Assembly (NCBI GenBank): GCA_902794095.1
Contig: CADBFZ010000004.1
Location: forward strand, 1-64,000
DNA from: an uncultured Lachnospiraceae bacterium
GTDB taxonomy: Bacteria > Bacillota > Clostridia > Lachnospirales > Lachnospiraceae
Length of the DNA: 64,000 nucleotides
Reading direction: 5' to 3'
Positions 43,051-51,718 of the stretch are shown one piece after another. A program made the translations under genes and the position numbers. The notes under the pieces were generated by a model. It was not told the origin of the DNA and searched no databases. It saw only the letters and a program-made list of their open reading frames with translations. Each line of letters opens with the position of its first letter. The first letter of the stretch is position 1.

Positions 43051-44379
43051 ATGTTTTCCAGAATTCTCATTGCCAACAGAGGCGAAGTTGCAGTCAGGGT
43101 TATCAGGGCTTGCAAGGAAATGGGAATAGAGACCGTTGCGGTTTATTCCGAGGCGGACAGGGATGCTCTTCATGAAGAAATGGCAGACATGTCATATTGC
43201 ATCGGAGGTCCCCTGGTTAAAGACAGCTATTTGAATATCGACGCTCTGATTACTGTTGCTAAAAGGACGGGTACCGAGGCGGTTCATCCGGGATACGGAA
43301 TGCTTTCGGAAAATCCTGAGTTTGCAAAAAGGTGCGAAGAAAACGGGATAGTATTTATCGGTCCGAGTTCAGGCGTTATGGAGAAGATGGGTCAGAAAGA
43401 GGTCGCAAGAAGCATCGCGGTTAAATGCGGCGTGCCCGTTGTTCCCGGAACCGAGATATTAAAAGATGCAAAGGAAGCTTCCGAGAAAGCCGAGGAGATC
43501 GGATATCCCGTAATACTCAAAGCAAGAGCGGGCGGAGGAGGTAAGGGTATCCGTGTTATAAGAAAGCCTGAGGATATCGCTGATGAGTTTTCACAGGTTG
43601 CAAAGGAAGCACTTAATTCATTCGGCGATGACGGCATATTCATGGAAAAGTTTCTCGAGCATGTTAAGCATGTGGAGGTTCAGATACTTGCGGACGCATC
43701 CGGAAATGTCCTGATACTCGGTGACAGGGATTGCAGCGTACAGAGAAGAAATCAGAAACTTATCGAGGAATGTCCCGCACCCGTATTAAACGAAAAGACC
43801 AGGGAGAAGATGTATGAAGCTGCTAAGAACCTTGCCTTAGAAGCCGGATACGTAACTGTCGGAACCGTGGAGTTTCTCGTAAAGGGTGATGAGTTTTATT
43901 TTATGGAAATGAATACGAGACTTCAGGTTGAGCATTCCGTAACCGAACCTGTTTGCGGAATCGATATCGTGGAGTGGCAGATAAGAACCGCTGCGGGAAT
44001 TACGATTCCATTTTCCCAGTCTGATATCGGAAGTAGCAGACATGCGATCGAGTGCAGAATATGTGCTGAGAATTCCAAGGACTTTACACCTGCTGTCGGT
44101 AAGGTTGAGATGCTTCACATTCCCGGCGGGATGGATGTCAGATTTGATTCTGCGCTTTATCAGAATTGTGAGATCACTCCCTTTTATGATTCCATGCTGG
44201 GAAAACTTATTGTATGCGCAGATACAAGGGACGGCGCAATTCGTAAGATGAAGAGTGCATTATCCGAGTTCGTGCTTGTGGGTGTTGATAATAACAGGGA
44301 AATACATATGAAGTTTCTGGAAGACGGAAAGTTCATCATCGGAAACTATGATGTGGATATATGTGAAAAGGTTCTGTGA
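43051..44379 (+). CDS. accC: Biotin carboxylase subunit of acetyl-CoA carboxylase
   Basis: A 442-aa ATP-grasp enzyme that carboxylates biotin on AccB. It opens ILIANRGEVAVRVIRACKEMGIETVAVYSEADRDALH. The ATP-binding Gly-rich loop is ILKARAGGGGKGIRVI. It also has VEVQILADASGNVLILGDRDCSVQRRNQK, then EMNTRLQVEHSVTE with the catalytic Glu and Arg. AAAGGAGAG precedes the ATG and overlaps the end of fabZ. Length is normal. Confidence 0.96.
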   Translation: MFSRILIANRGEVAVRVIRACKEMGIETVAVYSEADRDALHEEMADMSYCIGGPLVKDSYLNIDALITVAKRTGTEAVHPGYGMLSENPEFAKRCEENGIVFIGPSSGVMEKMGQKEVARSIAVKCGVPVVPGTEILKDAKEASEKAEEIGYPVILKARAGGGGKGIRVIRKPEDIADEFSQVAKEALNSFGDDGIFMEKFLEHVKHVEVQILADASGNVLILGDRDCSVQRRNQKLIEECPAPVLNEKTREKMYEAAKNLALEAGYVTVGTVEFLVKGDEFYFMEMNTRLQVEHSVTEPVCGIDIVEWQIRTAAGITIPFSQSDIGSSRHAIECRICAENSKDFTPAVGKVEMLHIPGGMDVRFDSALYQNCEITPFYDSMLGKLIVCADTRDGAIRKMKSALSEFVLVGVDNNREIHMKFLEDGKFIIGNYDVDICEKVL

Positions 44380-44381
44380 GA

Positions 44382-45215
44382 ATGGAATTAAAGAGACTAT
44401 TCCTAAAGGCTAACAATGAATTGGAAAATTCGGGGCAGGGCGGAAAGGACAGAAAAGTCACCTGCAGAAAATGCCAGAAGAAAAATACCGTTACAAAGAT
44501 CCGAAACAATAATTTCGTCTGTCCCGACTGCGGACATTATTTCCAAGTCAGGGCAAGACGCCGAATACTGATGCTGACTGACAGGCGAAGTTTCATCGAG
44601 ATGAACCGTGAGATGCAGTCGGTCAATGTACTGGGATTTCCGGAATATGATGACAAGCTTCGCGGTGCGATGGATAAGAGCAGGGAAAACGAAGCTGTCA
44701 TATGCGGTGAAGCAGAGATCGACGGCCATAAGATATGTATCTTTTCCATGGACTCAAACTTCATGATGGGATCCATGGGCGCAGTGGTCGGCGAGAAGAT
44801 CGCTTCTTTATTCGAATATGCAACTCTTCGTAATCTGCCCGTTCTGGGCATTACCGTGTCCGGAGGGGCGAGAATGCAGGAGGGAATGATATCCCTTATG
44901 CAGATGTCCAAGGTCTCCGCTGCGGTAAAGAGACATTCCAATTCAGGAAATCTTTATATCACGCTTCTTACAAATCCTACAACCGGAGGAGTGGATGCAA
45001 GCTTTGCCATGCTGGGTGACATTACCCTGGCAGAGCCCGGAGCAAGGATAGGATTTGCAGGGCCAAGAGTTATAGAAAAAAGTCTCAACAGATCTCTTCC
45101 CAAGGACTTCCAGAAAGCAGAGAGAGTTTTGGAATGCGGATTTATAGATGCGATAGTAACAAGAGCGGATCAGAAAAGTTATATAGCAAGGCTTCTTAAG
45201 ATACATGGAATGTAA
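44382..45215 (+). CDS. accD: Acetyl-CoA carboxylase carboxyltransferase beta subunit
   Basis: A 277-aa subunit. The N-terminal zinc finger is visible as CRKC and CPDC near 26-47 with normal spacing, followed by the crotonase-like core: SGGARMQEGMISLMQMSKVSAAV and TTGGVDASFAMLGDI. It acts with AccA to transfer carboxyl from biotin to acetyl-CoA. The ATG at 44382 was preferred to a GTG at 44376 that lies inside the accC end; spacing is tight and the call between them is not certain. Confidence 0.94.
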   Translation: MELKRLFLKANNELENSGQGGKDRKVTCRKCQKKNTVTKIRNNNFVCPDCGHYFQVRARRRILMLTDRRSFIEMNREMQSVNVLGFPEYDDKLRGAMDKSRENEAVICGEAEIDGHKICIFSMDSNFMMGSMGAVVGEKIASLFEYATLRNLPVLGITVSGGARMQEGMISLMQMSKVSAAVKRHSNSGNLYITLLTNPTTGGVDASFAMLGDITLAEPGARIGFAGPRVIEKSLNRSLPKDFQKAERVLECGFIDAIVTRADQKSYIARLLKIHGM

Positions 45216-45234
45216 ATGATTTTCGGAGGAGCAG

Positions 45235-46023
45235 GTGTTTAAGAATACAGTTAACGTTGGTGATGATTACGGAATCGTAATCGAAGCAAGGTCCGATAAG
45301 AGACTTACCGCTACGGATTATATTAATTCGCTTATAAATGATTTTACCGAGTTTCATGGCGACAGATTATTCGGTGACGATAAGGCTGTGGTGGCAGGCG
45401 TCGGATTCTTAGGGAAGATGCCGATAACGGTCATAGGCATTGAAAAAGGTAAGACCACGGAAAGCAGAATACTTCATAACTTCGGAAGCGCACATCCGGA
45501 AGGATACAGAAAGGCACTTCGCCTTATGAAACAGGCAGAGAAGTTTAAACGTCCCGTCCTGTGCCTTGTTGATACCGCAGGTGCCTTTTGCGGAATCGAC
45601 GCGGAAGAAAGAGGGCAGGGAAGAGCAATCGCAGAGAATCTGTTTGAAATGTCCGATCTTAAAACACCCATAATCTCGGTTGTGATAGGAGAAGGCGGAA
45701 GTGGCGGGGCGCTTGCACTTTGCCACTCGGACAGGATATGGATGCTTGAGGATGCGTATTTCAGCGTCGTCTCTCCCGAAAGCTGCGCCAATATATTATG
45801 GAAAGATCCCGGAAGAGCTGCTGAGGTTGCAGGGGCTCTTAACCTTACAGCGGATAAGCTGTATAAACTCGGGCTCATAGATAAGATCTGCAGGAAAAAC
45901 AAGATGAAGGAACTTGAGGATGATCTTAAGAAGGAATTTGAAATCCTGCGTGATGTGAGGACAGATGAACTGATAGAAGCAAGATATCAGAAATTCAGAA
46001 AGATGGGATACAGATCTTATTAA
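45235..46023 (+). CDS. accA: Acetyl-CoA carboxylase carboxyltransferase alpha subunit
   Basis: A 262-aa subunit, slightly short at the N terminus compared with enterobacterial AccA (about 319), as is usual in Clostridia. It shows ARSDKRLTATDYINSL, FTEFHGDRLFGDD, LVDTAGAFCGIDAEERGQGRAIAENL and VIGEGGSGGALAL with the CoA-binding glycines. The start is a GTG at 45235 preceded by GGAGGA with 4 nt spacing; no ATG fits. It forms the carboxyltransferase heterotetramer with AccD. Confidence 0.94.
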   Translation: MFKNTVNVGDDYGIVIEARSDKRLTATDYINSLINDFTEFHGDRLFGDDKAVVAGVGFLGKMPITVIGIEKGKTTESRILHNFGSAHPEGYRKALRLMKQAEKFKRPVLCLVDTAGAFCGIDAEERGQGRAIAENLFEMSDLKTPIISVVIGEGGSGGALALCHSDRIWMLEDAYFSVVSPESCANILWKDPGRAAEVAGALNLTADKLYKLGLIDKICRKNKMKELEDDLKKEFEILRDVRTDELIEARYQKFRKMGYRSY

Positions 46024-46032
46024 GGAAGATAT

Positions 46033-47697
46033 ATGTCATATATATATGAAAAATATTATAAGGAAGTAACAGATGCATCCGGGGAGATTGTATCGATTGA
46101 TACGTCCTATGGGAAAGATTTTAATTTCGCATATGATGTGGTTGATGCGATAGCTATGGAATCACCTGATAAAACAGCCCTGGTTCACAGAAGTACTTCA
46201 GGAGCAAGAACCGTTCTTACATTCGGTGATCTTAAAACAAAAAGTGATAAGGCTGCAAATGCACTGATGGGACTGGGACTCGGCAAGGGAGATCCGGTTA
46301 TGCTTCTATTAAAAAGAAGATATGAATATTGGATACTGATCCTTGCGCTTCATAAGATCGGAGCAGTTGCCATTCCCACATCTCACATGGTCTCTTCCGA
46401 AGATATCAGAGAACGTATCGAGGTATCGGGAGCAAAGGCGGTCATATGCGTTAACTCCGAAAGCATTTGTGACAAAGTAAAAGATGCTGTAGAGGGAAGC
46501 GATGTATATCAGCTTGTTGTGGGTGATAAATATCCGGGCGCAATAGACATAAATGAACTGACTGAGAAATCATCCGCTACCTTAAGCAGAATATCCACAT
46601 GTGTTACAGATGACATGCTGTACTATTTTACCTCAGGTACAAGCGGATCTCCCAAAGCGGTCATTCATGATTATTCGTATCCCATCGCGCATATCTATAC
46701 CGCCAAGAACTGGCATGGAATGAAGGATGGAGATCTTCATCTTACGGTTGCGGATTCCGGATGGGCTAAGTCCGCATGGGGTAAGCTCTACGGTCAGTGG
46801 TTTATGGGCGCGGCGATCATGGTTTATGATTACGATAATTTCTATGCAGCCGATATGTTAAAGCTTCTTGAGGAAGAGCATGTTAATACTTTCTGTGCTC
46901 CTCCTACCATATATAAGTACTTCCTGCTTGAAGACCTTAAGTCATATGATCTGAGTTCACTTAAATACGCATCAACTGCGGGCGAACCGATGCCCACGGA
47001 AGTCTCGAACAGATTTACAGAGATTACCGGAGTACCTATCAGGGAAGGTTTCGGACAAACAGAGACCGCACTTCAGATATGTACAACCGTCGGAAAATCT
47101 GCACCTGAAGGTTCAATTGGAAAAGCATCTCCTTTGTATCATATAGATCTGATAGATGAAGACGGAAAGAGCGTAGGATTCGGAGAAGAGGGTGAGATAG
47201 TTATTAAGCCCGGCAGCGGAAGCATTCCACTGGGAGTTTTTAAGGGATATTTGGGAAGTCCGGAGCTTTATAAGGATGTATGGGAAGGCGGAGTCTATCA
47301 CACTAAGGATAGAGCGGTTAAGGACAAGGACGGATATTTCTATTTCTTGGGAAGAAATGATGACGTTATCAAATCCAGCGGATATAGAATAGGACCCTCT
47401 GAAGTTGAAGATATTCTTATGATGCACGAAGCAGTATTTGAATGTGCGGTGACCGGGTATCCCTCGGGTAACAGAGGAGAGATAGTAAAGGCGAGCATTA
47501 TTCTTAAGGAAGGTTTTGAAGCGGATTCCAAACTTAAAACTCAGCTTCAGGATTTTGTTAAAGAAAGGGCTGCCATATATAAATATCCGAGAAGGATTGA
47601 GTTTGTAAAAGAACTTCCCAGAACAAATAACGGCAAGATATCAAGAGCCGCGATACGTAAGAAAGATTTTGAAAATTTAAAGACCCGACAGACTTGA
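46033..47697 (+). CDS. Acyl-CoA synthetase / AMP-dependent ligase (last fab-operon gene)
   Basis: A 554-aa adenylate-forming enzyme of the acetyl/medium-chain acyl-CoA synthetase type. It shows the phosphate loop YYFTSGTSGSPKAVIHDYS, the A4/A5 motif REGFGQTETALQIC, the A8 hinge SSGYRIGPSEVEDILM and the catalytic Lys in LPRTNNGKISRAAIRKKD. It activates a carboxylic acid with ATP and CoA. Closing an operon of de novo fatty-acid genes, it may salvage exogenous or membrane-derived fatty acids, or supply a branched or short-chain primer for synthesis. Chain length preference is not readable. It is 9 nt after accA and followed by a terminator. Confidence 0.9.
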   Translation: MSYIYEKYYKEVTDASGEIVSIDTSYGKDFNFAYDVVDAIAMESPDKTALVHRSTSGARTVLTFGDLKTKSDKAANALMGLGLGKGDPVMLLLKRRYEYWILILALHKIGAVAIPTSHMVSSEDIRERIEVSGAKAVICVNSESICDKVKDAVEGSDVYQLVVGDKYPGAIDINELTEKSSATLSRISTCVTDDMLYYFTSGTSGSPKAVIHDYSYPIAHIYTAKNWHGMKDGDLHLTVADSGWAKSAWGKLYGQWFMGAAIMVYDYDNFYAADMLKLLEEEHVNTFCAPPTIYKYFLLEDLKSYDLSSLKYASTAGEPMPTEVSNRFTEITGVPIREGFGQTETALQICTTVGKSAPEGSIGKASPLYHIDLIDEDGKSVGFGEEGEIVIKPGSGSIPLGVFKGYLGSPELYKDVWEGGVYHTKDRAVKDKDGYFYFLGRNDDVIKSSGYRIGPSEVEDILMMHEAVFECAVTGYPSGNRGEIVKASIILKEGFEADSKLKTQLQDFVKERAAIYKYPRRIEFVKELPRTNNGKISRAAIRKKDFENLKTRQT

Positions 47698-47711
47698 TTG
47701 TCTGCCGGGCC
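47682..47711 (+). terminator. Imperfect terminator of the fab operon
   Basis: A 12-bp stem (47682-47693 with 47700-47711, two mismatches) overlapping the last stop codon is followed by a short TTT. The weak T tract leaves some doubt. Confidence 0.6.
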
Positions 47712-47747
47712 TTTCGATGTAGGTAGGAAAGATCATCCTATAAGAAA

Positions 47748-49517
47748 TTACTCAACATCCTGTAATGCGTCGAAATCTTCTTCTCCTGTTCTGACCTTAA
47801 CAACCTTTTGTACGTTGTAAACGAAGATCTTACCGTCTCCGATATGACCGGTGTAGAGAGCCTTCTTGGCAGTCTCGATAACCTTGTCTACGGGAATAGC
47901 GCTTACAACAACTTCAAGCTTAACCTTGGGAAGGAGCGTAGCGTCGATCTCGACTCCACGATATCTCTCGCCTGCACCCTTCTGAATTCCACAACCCATT
48001 ACCTGGGTTACGGTCATACCGGTTACACCGAGCTTGTTCATAGCCTTGCGGAGTGTATCGTAGCGTGAAAGTTTTGCGATAATAACAACTTTGTGAATTC
48101 CGGTTTCCATTTCGGGGATAAGAGTATCGGGCTCTTTGATAACGGGAACCGCTGCGTTCTTTTTAGCTTCGGAAGCTTCTTCATAAGAATCGGATCCGAG
48201 GTTGGTGTTTTCGTTGACGTCCATGGTCATGCCGGTTGTATCCATGATGGAGAAGCCTGCATATGCTGAAGGAAGACCATGCTCCTTAACATCAAGACCC
48301 TGAATTTCTTCTTCTTCGCTAACACGAAGACCGATTGTCTTCTTAATAACAGTAAATGCGATAAGGATGGTTACTACAGTCCATGCTATGGTTACGAACA
48401 TACCGCCAAGCTGTTTTCCGAGCTGTGCGAATCCGCCGCCATAGAAGAGACCTTCGGTGATTTCTGCTCCGGCAAATCCGGGAGCGGTCTCGGTTGCGAA
48501 GAGACCTACCGCGATGGTACCCCAGATACCGTTGAGCATATGAACCGCAACAGCACCTACGGGATCATCTACATGAGTTACGTTATCGTTGAACCATACG
48601 CCGAATACTACGAGAAGTCCTGCAACAACACCGATGATAGCTGCGCCTGCGCAATCGGTTACGTCACAAGGAGCGGTGATTGCTACTAGACCTGCAAGTG
48701 AAGCGTTGAGACACATCGAGACATCGGGCTTACCGTACTTAACCCAAGTGAAAATCATACATACAACAGTTGCAACTGCGGGAGCTACAGTGGTGGTAAG
48801 GAAGATGGATCCGAGAGTGGGAAGATCGGTTGCTGCCGCACCGTTGAATCCGTACCAGCCGAGCCAAAGGATAAATACACCGAGGGCTGCGATTACAAGG
48901 TTATGTCCGGGGAATGCATTTACTTTGGTAACTTTACCGCTCTTATCTCTTTCGAACTTGCCGATTCTGGGCCCGAGCATCCATGCACCGATGAATGCGC
49001 AGATACCGCCGACCATGTGAATGCAGTTGGAACCTGCGTAATCGTGGAATCCCCACTGTGCGAGGAATCCGCCGCCCCATGTCCAATGAGCTTCGATGGG
49101 GTAGATGATCGCACTGATCACTGCGGAGTAGATACAATAGCTTGAGAACTTTGTTCTTTCTGCCATGGATCCTGAAACGATGGTTGCGGTTGTTGCACAG
49201 AATACAAGGTTGAATACGAATGCGGAATAATCAAAATTTCCGTAACTTGTGAATACGTCGAAGCTGAAGCCTCCTGCGAATCCGTTAAGGATGTTATCTC
49301 CGAGCATCAGTGATGCACCGCAGATGAACCACATTACGGTTCCTATACAGAAGTCCATCAGGTTCTTCATTATAATGTTGCCTGCGTTCTTGGCTCTTGT
49401 GAATCCGGCCTCACACATTGCAAATCCGGCCTGCATCCAGAAAACCAGTGCGGCGCCGATCAAAAACCATACGCCGTACACTTCGTCTGTGACGTAACTT
49501 ATTATTTCTTGTGCCAT
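47748..49517 (-). CDS. amt: Ammonium transporter fused to a PII domain
   Basis: A 589-aa membrane protein. Residues 1-400 form an 11-helix Amt channel with FWMQAGFAMCEAGFTRAKN, the WTWGGGFLAQWGFHDYAGSNCIHMVGG region and the pore His in VAVHMLNGIWG. A linker (about 405-475) joins a complete PII domain (HKVVIIAKLSRYDTLRKAMNKLG, YRGVEIDATLLPKVKLEVVV, HIGDGKIFVYNV). The T-loop keeps YRG, but the position of the uridylylated Tyr51 of E. coli GlnB is Ile, so control must be by ATP/ADP/2-oxoglutarate binding alone. ATG 49517 has an AGGAGG site 8 nt away; a longer reading starts without one. Built-in PII allows direct gating of the pore. Confidence 0.94.
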   Translation of the reverse strand: MAQEIISYVTDEVYGVWFLIGAALVFWMQAGFAMCEAGFTRAKNAGNIIMKNLMDFCIGTVMWFICGASLMLGDNILNGFAGGFSFDVFTSYGNFDYSAFVFNLVFCATTATIVSGSMAERTKFSSYCIYSAVISAIIYPIEAHWTWGGGFLAQWGFHDYAGSNCIHMVGGICAFIGAWMLGPRIGKFERDKSGKVTKVNAFPGHNLVIAALGVFILWLGWYGFNGAAATDLPTLGSIFLTTTVAPAVATVVCMIFTWVKYGKPDVSMCLNASLAGLVAITAPCDVTDCAGAAIIGVVAGLLVVFGVWFNDNVTHVDDPVGAVAVHMLNGIWGTIAVGLFATETAPGFAGAEITEGLFYGGGFAQLGKQLGGMFVTIAWTVVTILIAFTVIKKTIGLRVSEEEEIQGLDVKEHGLPSAYAGFSIMDTTGMTMDVNENTNLGSDSYEEASEAKKNAAVPVIKEPDTLIPEMETGIHKVVIIAKLSRYDTLRKAMNKLGVTGMTVTQVMGCGIQKGAGERYRGVEIDATLLPKVKLEVVVSAIPVDKVIETAKKALYTGHIGDGKIFVYNVQKVVKVRTGEEDFDALQDVE

Positions 49518-49523
49518 AATCTT

Positions 49524-49669
49524 TCCTCCTCTGATTACAAAGGGATGCATTCCGGCCGAAAATACGTACCTTTGTATGAACGATTTTTACCTACGGCATT
49601 TTTGAAAATAAAAAAGGCGTCACAGAAAGAAATCTGTGACGCCATTGCCATCAAATGTAAAAATCTTAT
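49524..49669 (-). promoter_or_regulatory. amt leader with early intrinsic terminator
   Basis: Starting about 26 nt after the predicted start site, a perfect 11-bp hairpin (GGCGTCACAGA/TCTGTGACGCC, 49616-49643) is followed on the minus strand by TTTTTTATTTT. A second stem TACAAAGG/CCTTTGTA (about 49536-49576) with an inner CCGG-rich loop lies just before the AGGAGG site. A terminator between promoter and gene implies attenuation. A nitrogen-responsive antiterminator (ANTAR type) is possible but its loop signature was not found. A 38-codon reading frame running through the hairpin exists without a ribosome site. Confidence 0.6.
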
Positions 49670-49675
49670 GTGCGT

Positions 49676-49704
49676 ATATTATGACAGTGTGATTTTTTTG
49701 TCAA
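49676..49704 (-). promoter_or_regulatory. amt promoter
   Basis: On the minus strand TTGACA (49704-49699), 17 bp, TAATAT (49681-49676): near consensus sigma-A. Confidence 0.88.
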
Positions 49705-49752
49705 GAAAATTTTAAAAATTTTTTTACCGAATTTTTACAACAGCCCTGAAAC

Positions 49753-49781
49753 TTGCTGTTTATGCGGATTCGCGGTATTAT
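49753..49781 (+). promoter_or_regulatory. metF promoter
   Basis: TTGCTG (49753-49758), 17 bp, TATTAT (49776-49781). The start is near 49788, giving a leader of about 40 nt, too short for an SAM or T-box element. Confidence 0.8.
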
Positions 49782-49828
49782 ATCAATTGTGAAATTTGAT
49801 TTTTAAAATACATTTTACGGAGAGCGAT

Positions 49829-50689
49829 ATGAAACTTACCGACATATATAAGAGTAAAGAACAGGTTGTCTCATTTGAGATTTTTCCTCCCAAAGCACAG
49901 GATGAACTTGATAATATAGATGAGACTCTGGGAATACTCTGCGATCTTAAGCCCGATTACATCAGCGTTACATTCGGTGCGGGCGGAAGCTCCAATAACA
50001 ATAAGACAATCGCAATCTGTAAGAAGATCCGCGAAGAGTATCATACGGAAGCTGTAGCACATCTTACAGGTCTTTGCTATGACAAAAAAGACATTGATGA
50101 ATTCTGCAAGCAGCTTGAGGATAACGGAATCGAAAACATTCTTGCATTAAGAGGAGATGTTAATCCCAATGCTCCTTCCAAAGGCGTATTTAATCACGCA
50201 TCGGATCTGATCACATATATCAAGCCTCACACAAACTTCTGCATTGCCGGTGCTTGTTATCCTGAAAATCATCCGGATTCAAAGAATCGTGTTGAAGAGA
50301 TGACAAATCTTCGTAAGAAGGTGGATGCGGGCGCCGAGGTGCTTTTGAGCCAGCTCTTTTTTGACAACAATGATTTCTACAACTTCGTGGAAGATGCAAG
50401 AATCGCCGGAATAGATGTCCCCATCACTCCCGGAATCATGCCTTGTTTATCCGCAAAGACCATTAAGAGAATGGTAACAACTTGCGGAGCAAAACTTCCC
50501 GAGAGATTTGCTAAGATCATCGACAGATATGAAGATAATAAAGCAGCACTCTTTGATGCGGGTCTTTATTATGCGGTAAGCCAGATAATCGATCTTCTTG
50601 CATCCGGATGCGACGGAGTTCATATTTACACCATGAATAATCCTGCAGCAGCCAAGAGAATCTGTGAAGGAATCAGAAACATAATCTAA
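49829..50689 (+). CDS. metF: Methylenetetrahydrofolate reductase
   Basis: A 286-aa FAD enzyme making 5-methyltetrahydrofolate for methionine synthesis or one-carbon metabolism. VVSFEIFPPKAQ carries the catalytic Glu. DYISVTFGAGGSSNNNKT and AVAHLTGLCYDK follow, then ILALRGDVNPN, CIAGACYPENHPDS with the folate-site pattern, and LLSQLFFDNNDFYNF. ATG 49829 has ACGGAGAG 4-5 nt upstream; a longer in-frame start at 49796 lies next to the promoter and is rejected. Monocistronic, between its own promoter and terminator. Confidence 0.95.
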   Translation: MKLTDIYKSKEQVVSFEIFPPKAQDELDNIDETLGILCDLKPDYISVTFGAGGSSNNNKTIAICKKIREEYHTEAVAHLTGLCYDKKDIDEFCKQLEDNGIENILALRGDVNPNAPSKGVFNHASDLITYIKPHTNFCIAGACYPENHPDSKNRVEEMTNLRKKVDAGAEVLLSQLFFDNNDFYNFVEDARIAGIDVPITPGIMPCLSAKTIKRMVTTCGAKLPERFAKIIDRYEDNKAALFDAGLYYAVSQIIDLLASGCDGVHIYTMNNPAAAKRICEGIRNII

Positions 50690-50704
50690 TATGACACAAA
50701 TGTC

Positions 50705-50737
50705 AAATCCCACGGCTTAACGGTCGTGGGATTTTTT
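50705..50737 (+). terminator. Terminator after metF
   Basis: AAATCCCACG (50705-50714) pairs with CGTGGGATTT (50725-50734), and the T run continues to 50737. The stop codon of the convergent AraC gene lies in the loop. Confidence 0.9.
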
Positions 50738-51544
50738 ATAGTCTCCGGGTGAACAACCCTTTATTTTCTTAAACTGTCTGTTGAAATGTTCGACGCTGTC
50801 ATATCCGCATATGGCTGCGGTCTCCGATATTCCCTCATTTTGATTGAGCAAGAGATACGATGCATATTCTATTCTGGATATGATGATGTCCTTGGTTACC
50901 GGAACTCCGTAGAGTGCTTTGTAGACATGTTGGAAATATGAAACGCTCATATTCATTTCATCAGCCAGCTCTGCAACTCCGCCTATTCTTGCGGCTTCAC
51001 CGCCCTGATATATTCTGTTTCTTAAAATGTTAAATCTTCTTCTGTAGCTTTCTATGGTGCCGGAGGTAAAGTCCATGCCGGCATCATCTCCCTTGCCGTG
51101 AAGATCACTTATTTTGTAGAGGAGAATTCTGAGAAGCGAATCCATGATCTTATCATGGTGCTCGGAAGACTTACGCGCCTCAGCTGCGATCATCTGCATG
51201 ATTGAGGAAGGCTCCGAACTGTCATATAAGGTCAGTGCTTTTGAAAAGGGAAGTCCCAGATCTTCAAAGAGCTTATCGATTTCTTTTTCATCTCCGATGA
51301 AATGTATCCAGTCATCGGTGTAGGGGGCGTTGCGAAGGTAGAAATGCTGGTAGTCGCTTGGCCTGTAAAAGAGAAAAGAGGGCCTTTCGACGTAAATAGT
51401 CTTCAGCTCATAGCCATCTTTTACAACGTAATAAAAGGGGTTACGGATGAAGACGATGGTGTAGTGCCTTATACCGTCGGGTCTTGTTATCTCCCAACCG
51501 TCCTGGTGGTAGTAATTGTATCCTGCATAGGGGACGTTTATCAT
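50717..51544 (-). CDS. AraC-family transcriptional regulator
   Basis: A 275-aa regulator. The N-terminal 150 residues form a cupin-like sensing part (YYHQDGWEITRPDGIRHY, FYVVKDGYELKTI). The C-terminal 100 residues hold two helix-turn-helix units: ELADEMNMSVSYFQHVYKALYG and ISETAAICGYDSVEHFNRQFKKIKGCSPGDYKK, the AraC signature. It is transcribed away from the ABC exporter pair, with its promoter overlapped by repeats, so it probably controls both. A GGAG site lies before the ATG. The ligand may be a carbohydrate, as for related proteins, but this is a guess. Confidence 0.92.
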   Translation of the reverse strand: MINVPYAGYNYYHQDGWEITRPDGIRHYTIVFIRNPFYYVVKDGYELKTIYVERPSFLFYRPSDYQHFYLRNAPYTDDWIHFIGDEKEIDKLFEDLGLPFSKALTLYDSSEPSSIMQMIAAEARKSSEHHDKIMDSLLRILLYKISDLHGKGDDAGMDFTSGTIESYRRRFNILRNRIYQGGEAARIGGVAELADEMNMSVSYFQHVYKALYGVPVTKDIIISRIEYASYLLLNQNEGISETAAICGYDSVEHFNRQFKKIKGCSPGDYKKSHDR

Positions 51545-51562
51545 GATTTACTCCGCATAAAA

Positions 51563-51663
51563 CAATATTTGAACCCTTTATAACAAATATTGGGTTCTAG
51601 AGCAGAAAAAGTCAAGTATACGGCAGAAAAAAACATTGAAAATACCGCAGATAGGCTTAATAT
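51563..51663. promoter_or_regulatory. Divergent araC / ABC exporter promoters with interleaved dyads
   Basis: Minus strand: TTGACT (51615-51610), 17 bp, CAATAT (51592-51587) for the AraC gene. Plus strand: TTGAAA (51636-51641), 16 bp, TAATAT (51658-51663) for the exporter. Around the AraC -10 two inverted repeats interleave: AATATTTG/CAAATATT and GAACCC/GGGTTC (51563-51598), a likely autoregulatory site. Confidence 0.65.
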
Positions 51664-51718
51664 CTGAAATATAGAAAAGCAAAAGGTAGTTTTTATAAAA
51701 CACAAAAGGTTTCTGATT

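Larger units (their letters stand above)
49518..49828. other. 311-bp region between amt (minus) and metF (plus)
   Basis: It holds the amt promoter and attenuator leader (minus) and the metF promoter (plus), each listed separately. The DNA at 49705-49740 is a pure A/T tract. No further gene is supported. Confidence 0.8.

Noticed and set aside
49524-49669. T-box in the amt leader
   Set aside because: No AGGGTGG-ACCGCG antiterminator core, and amt is not an amino-acid gene.
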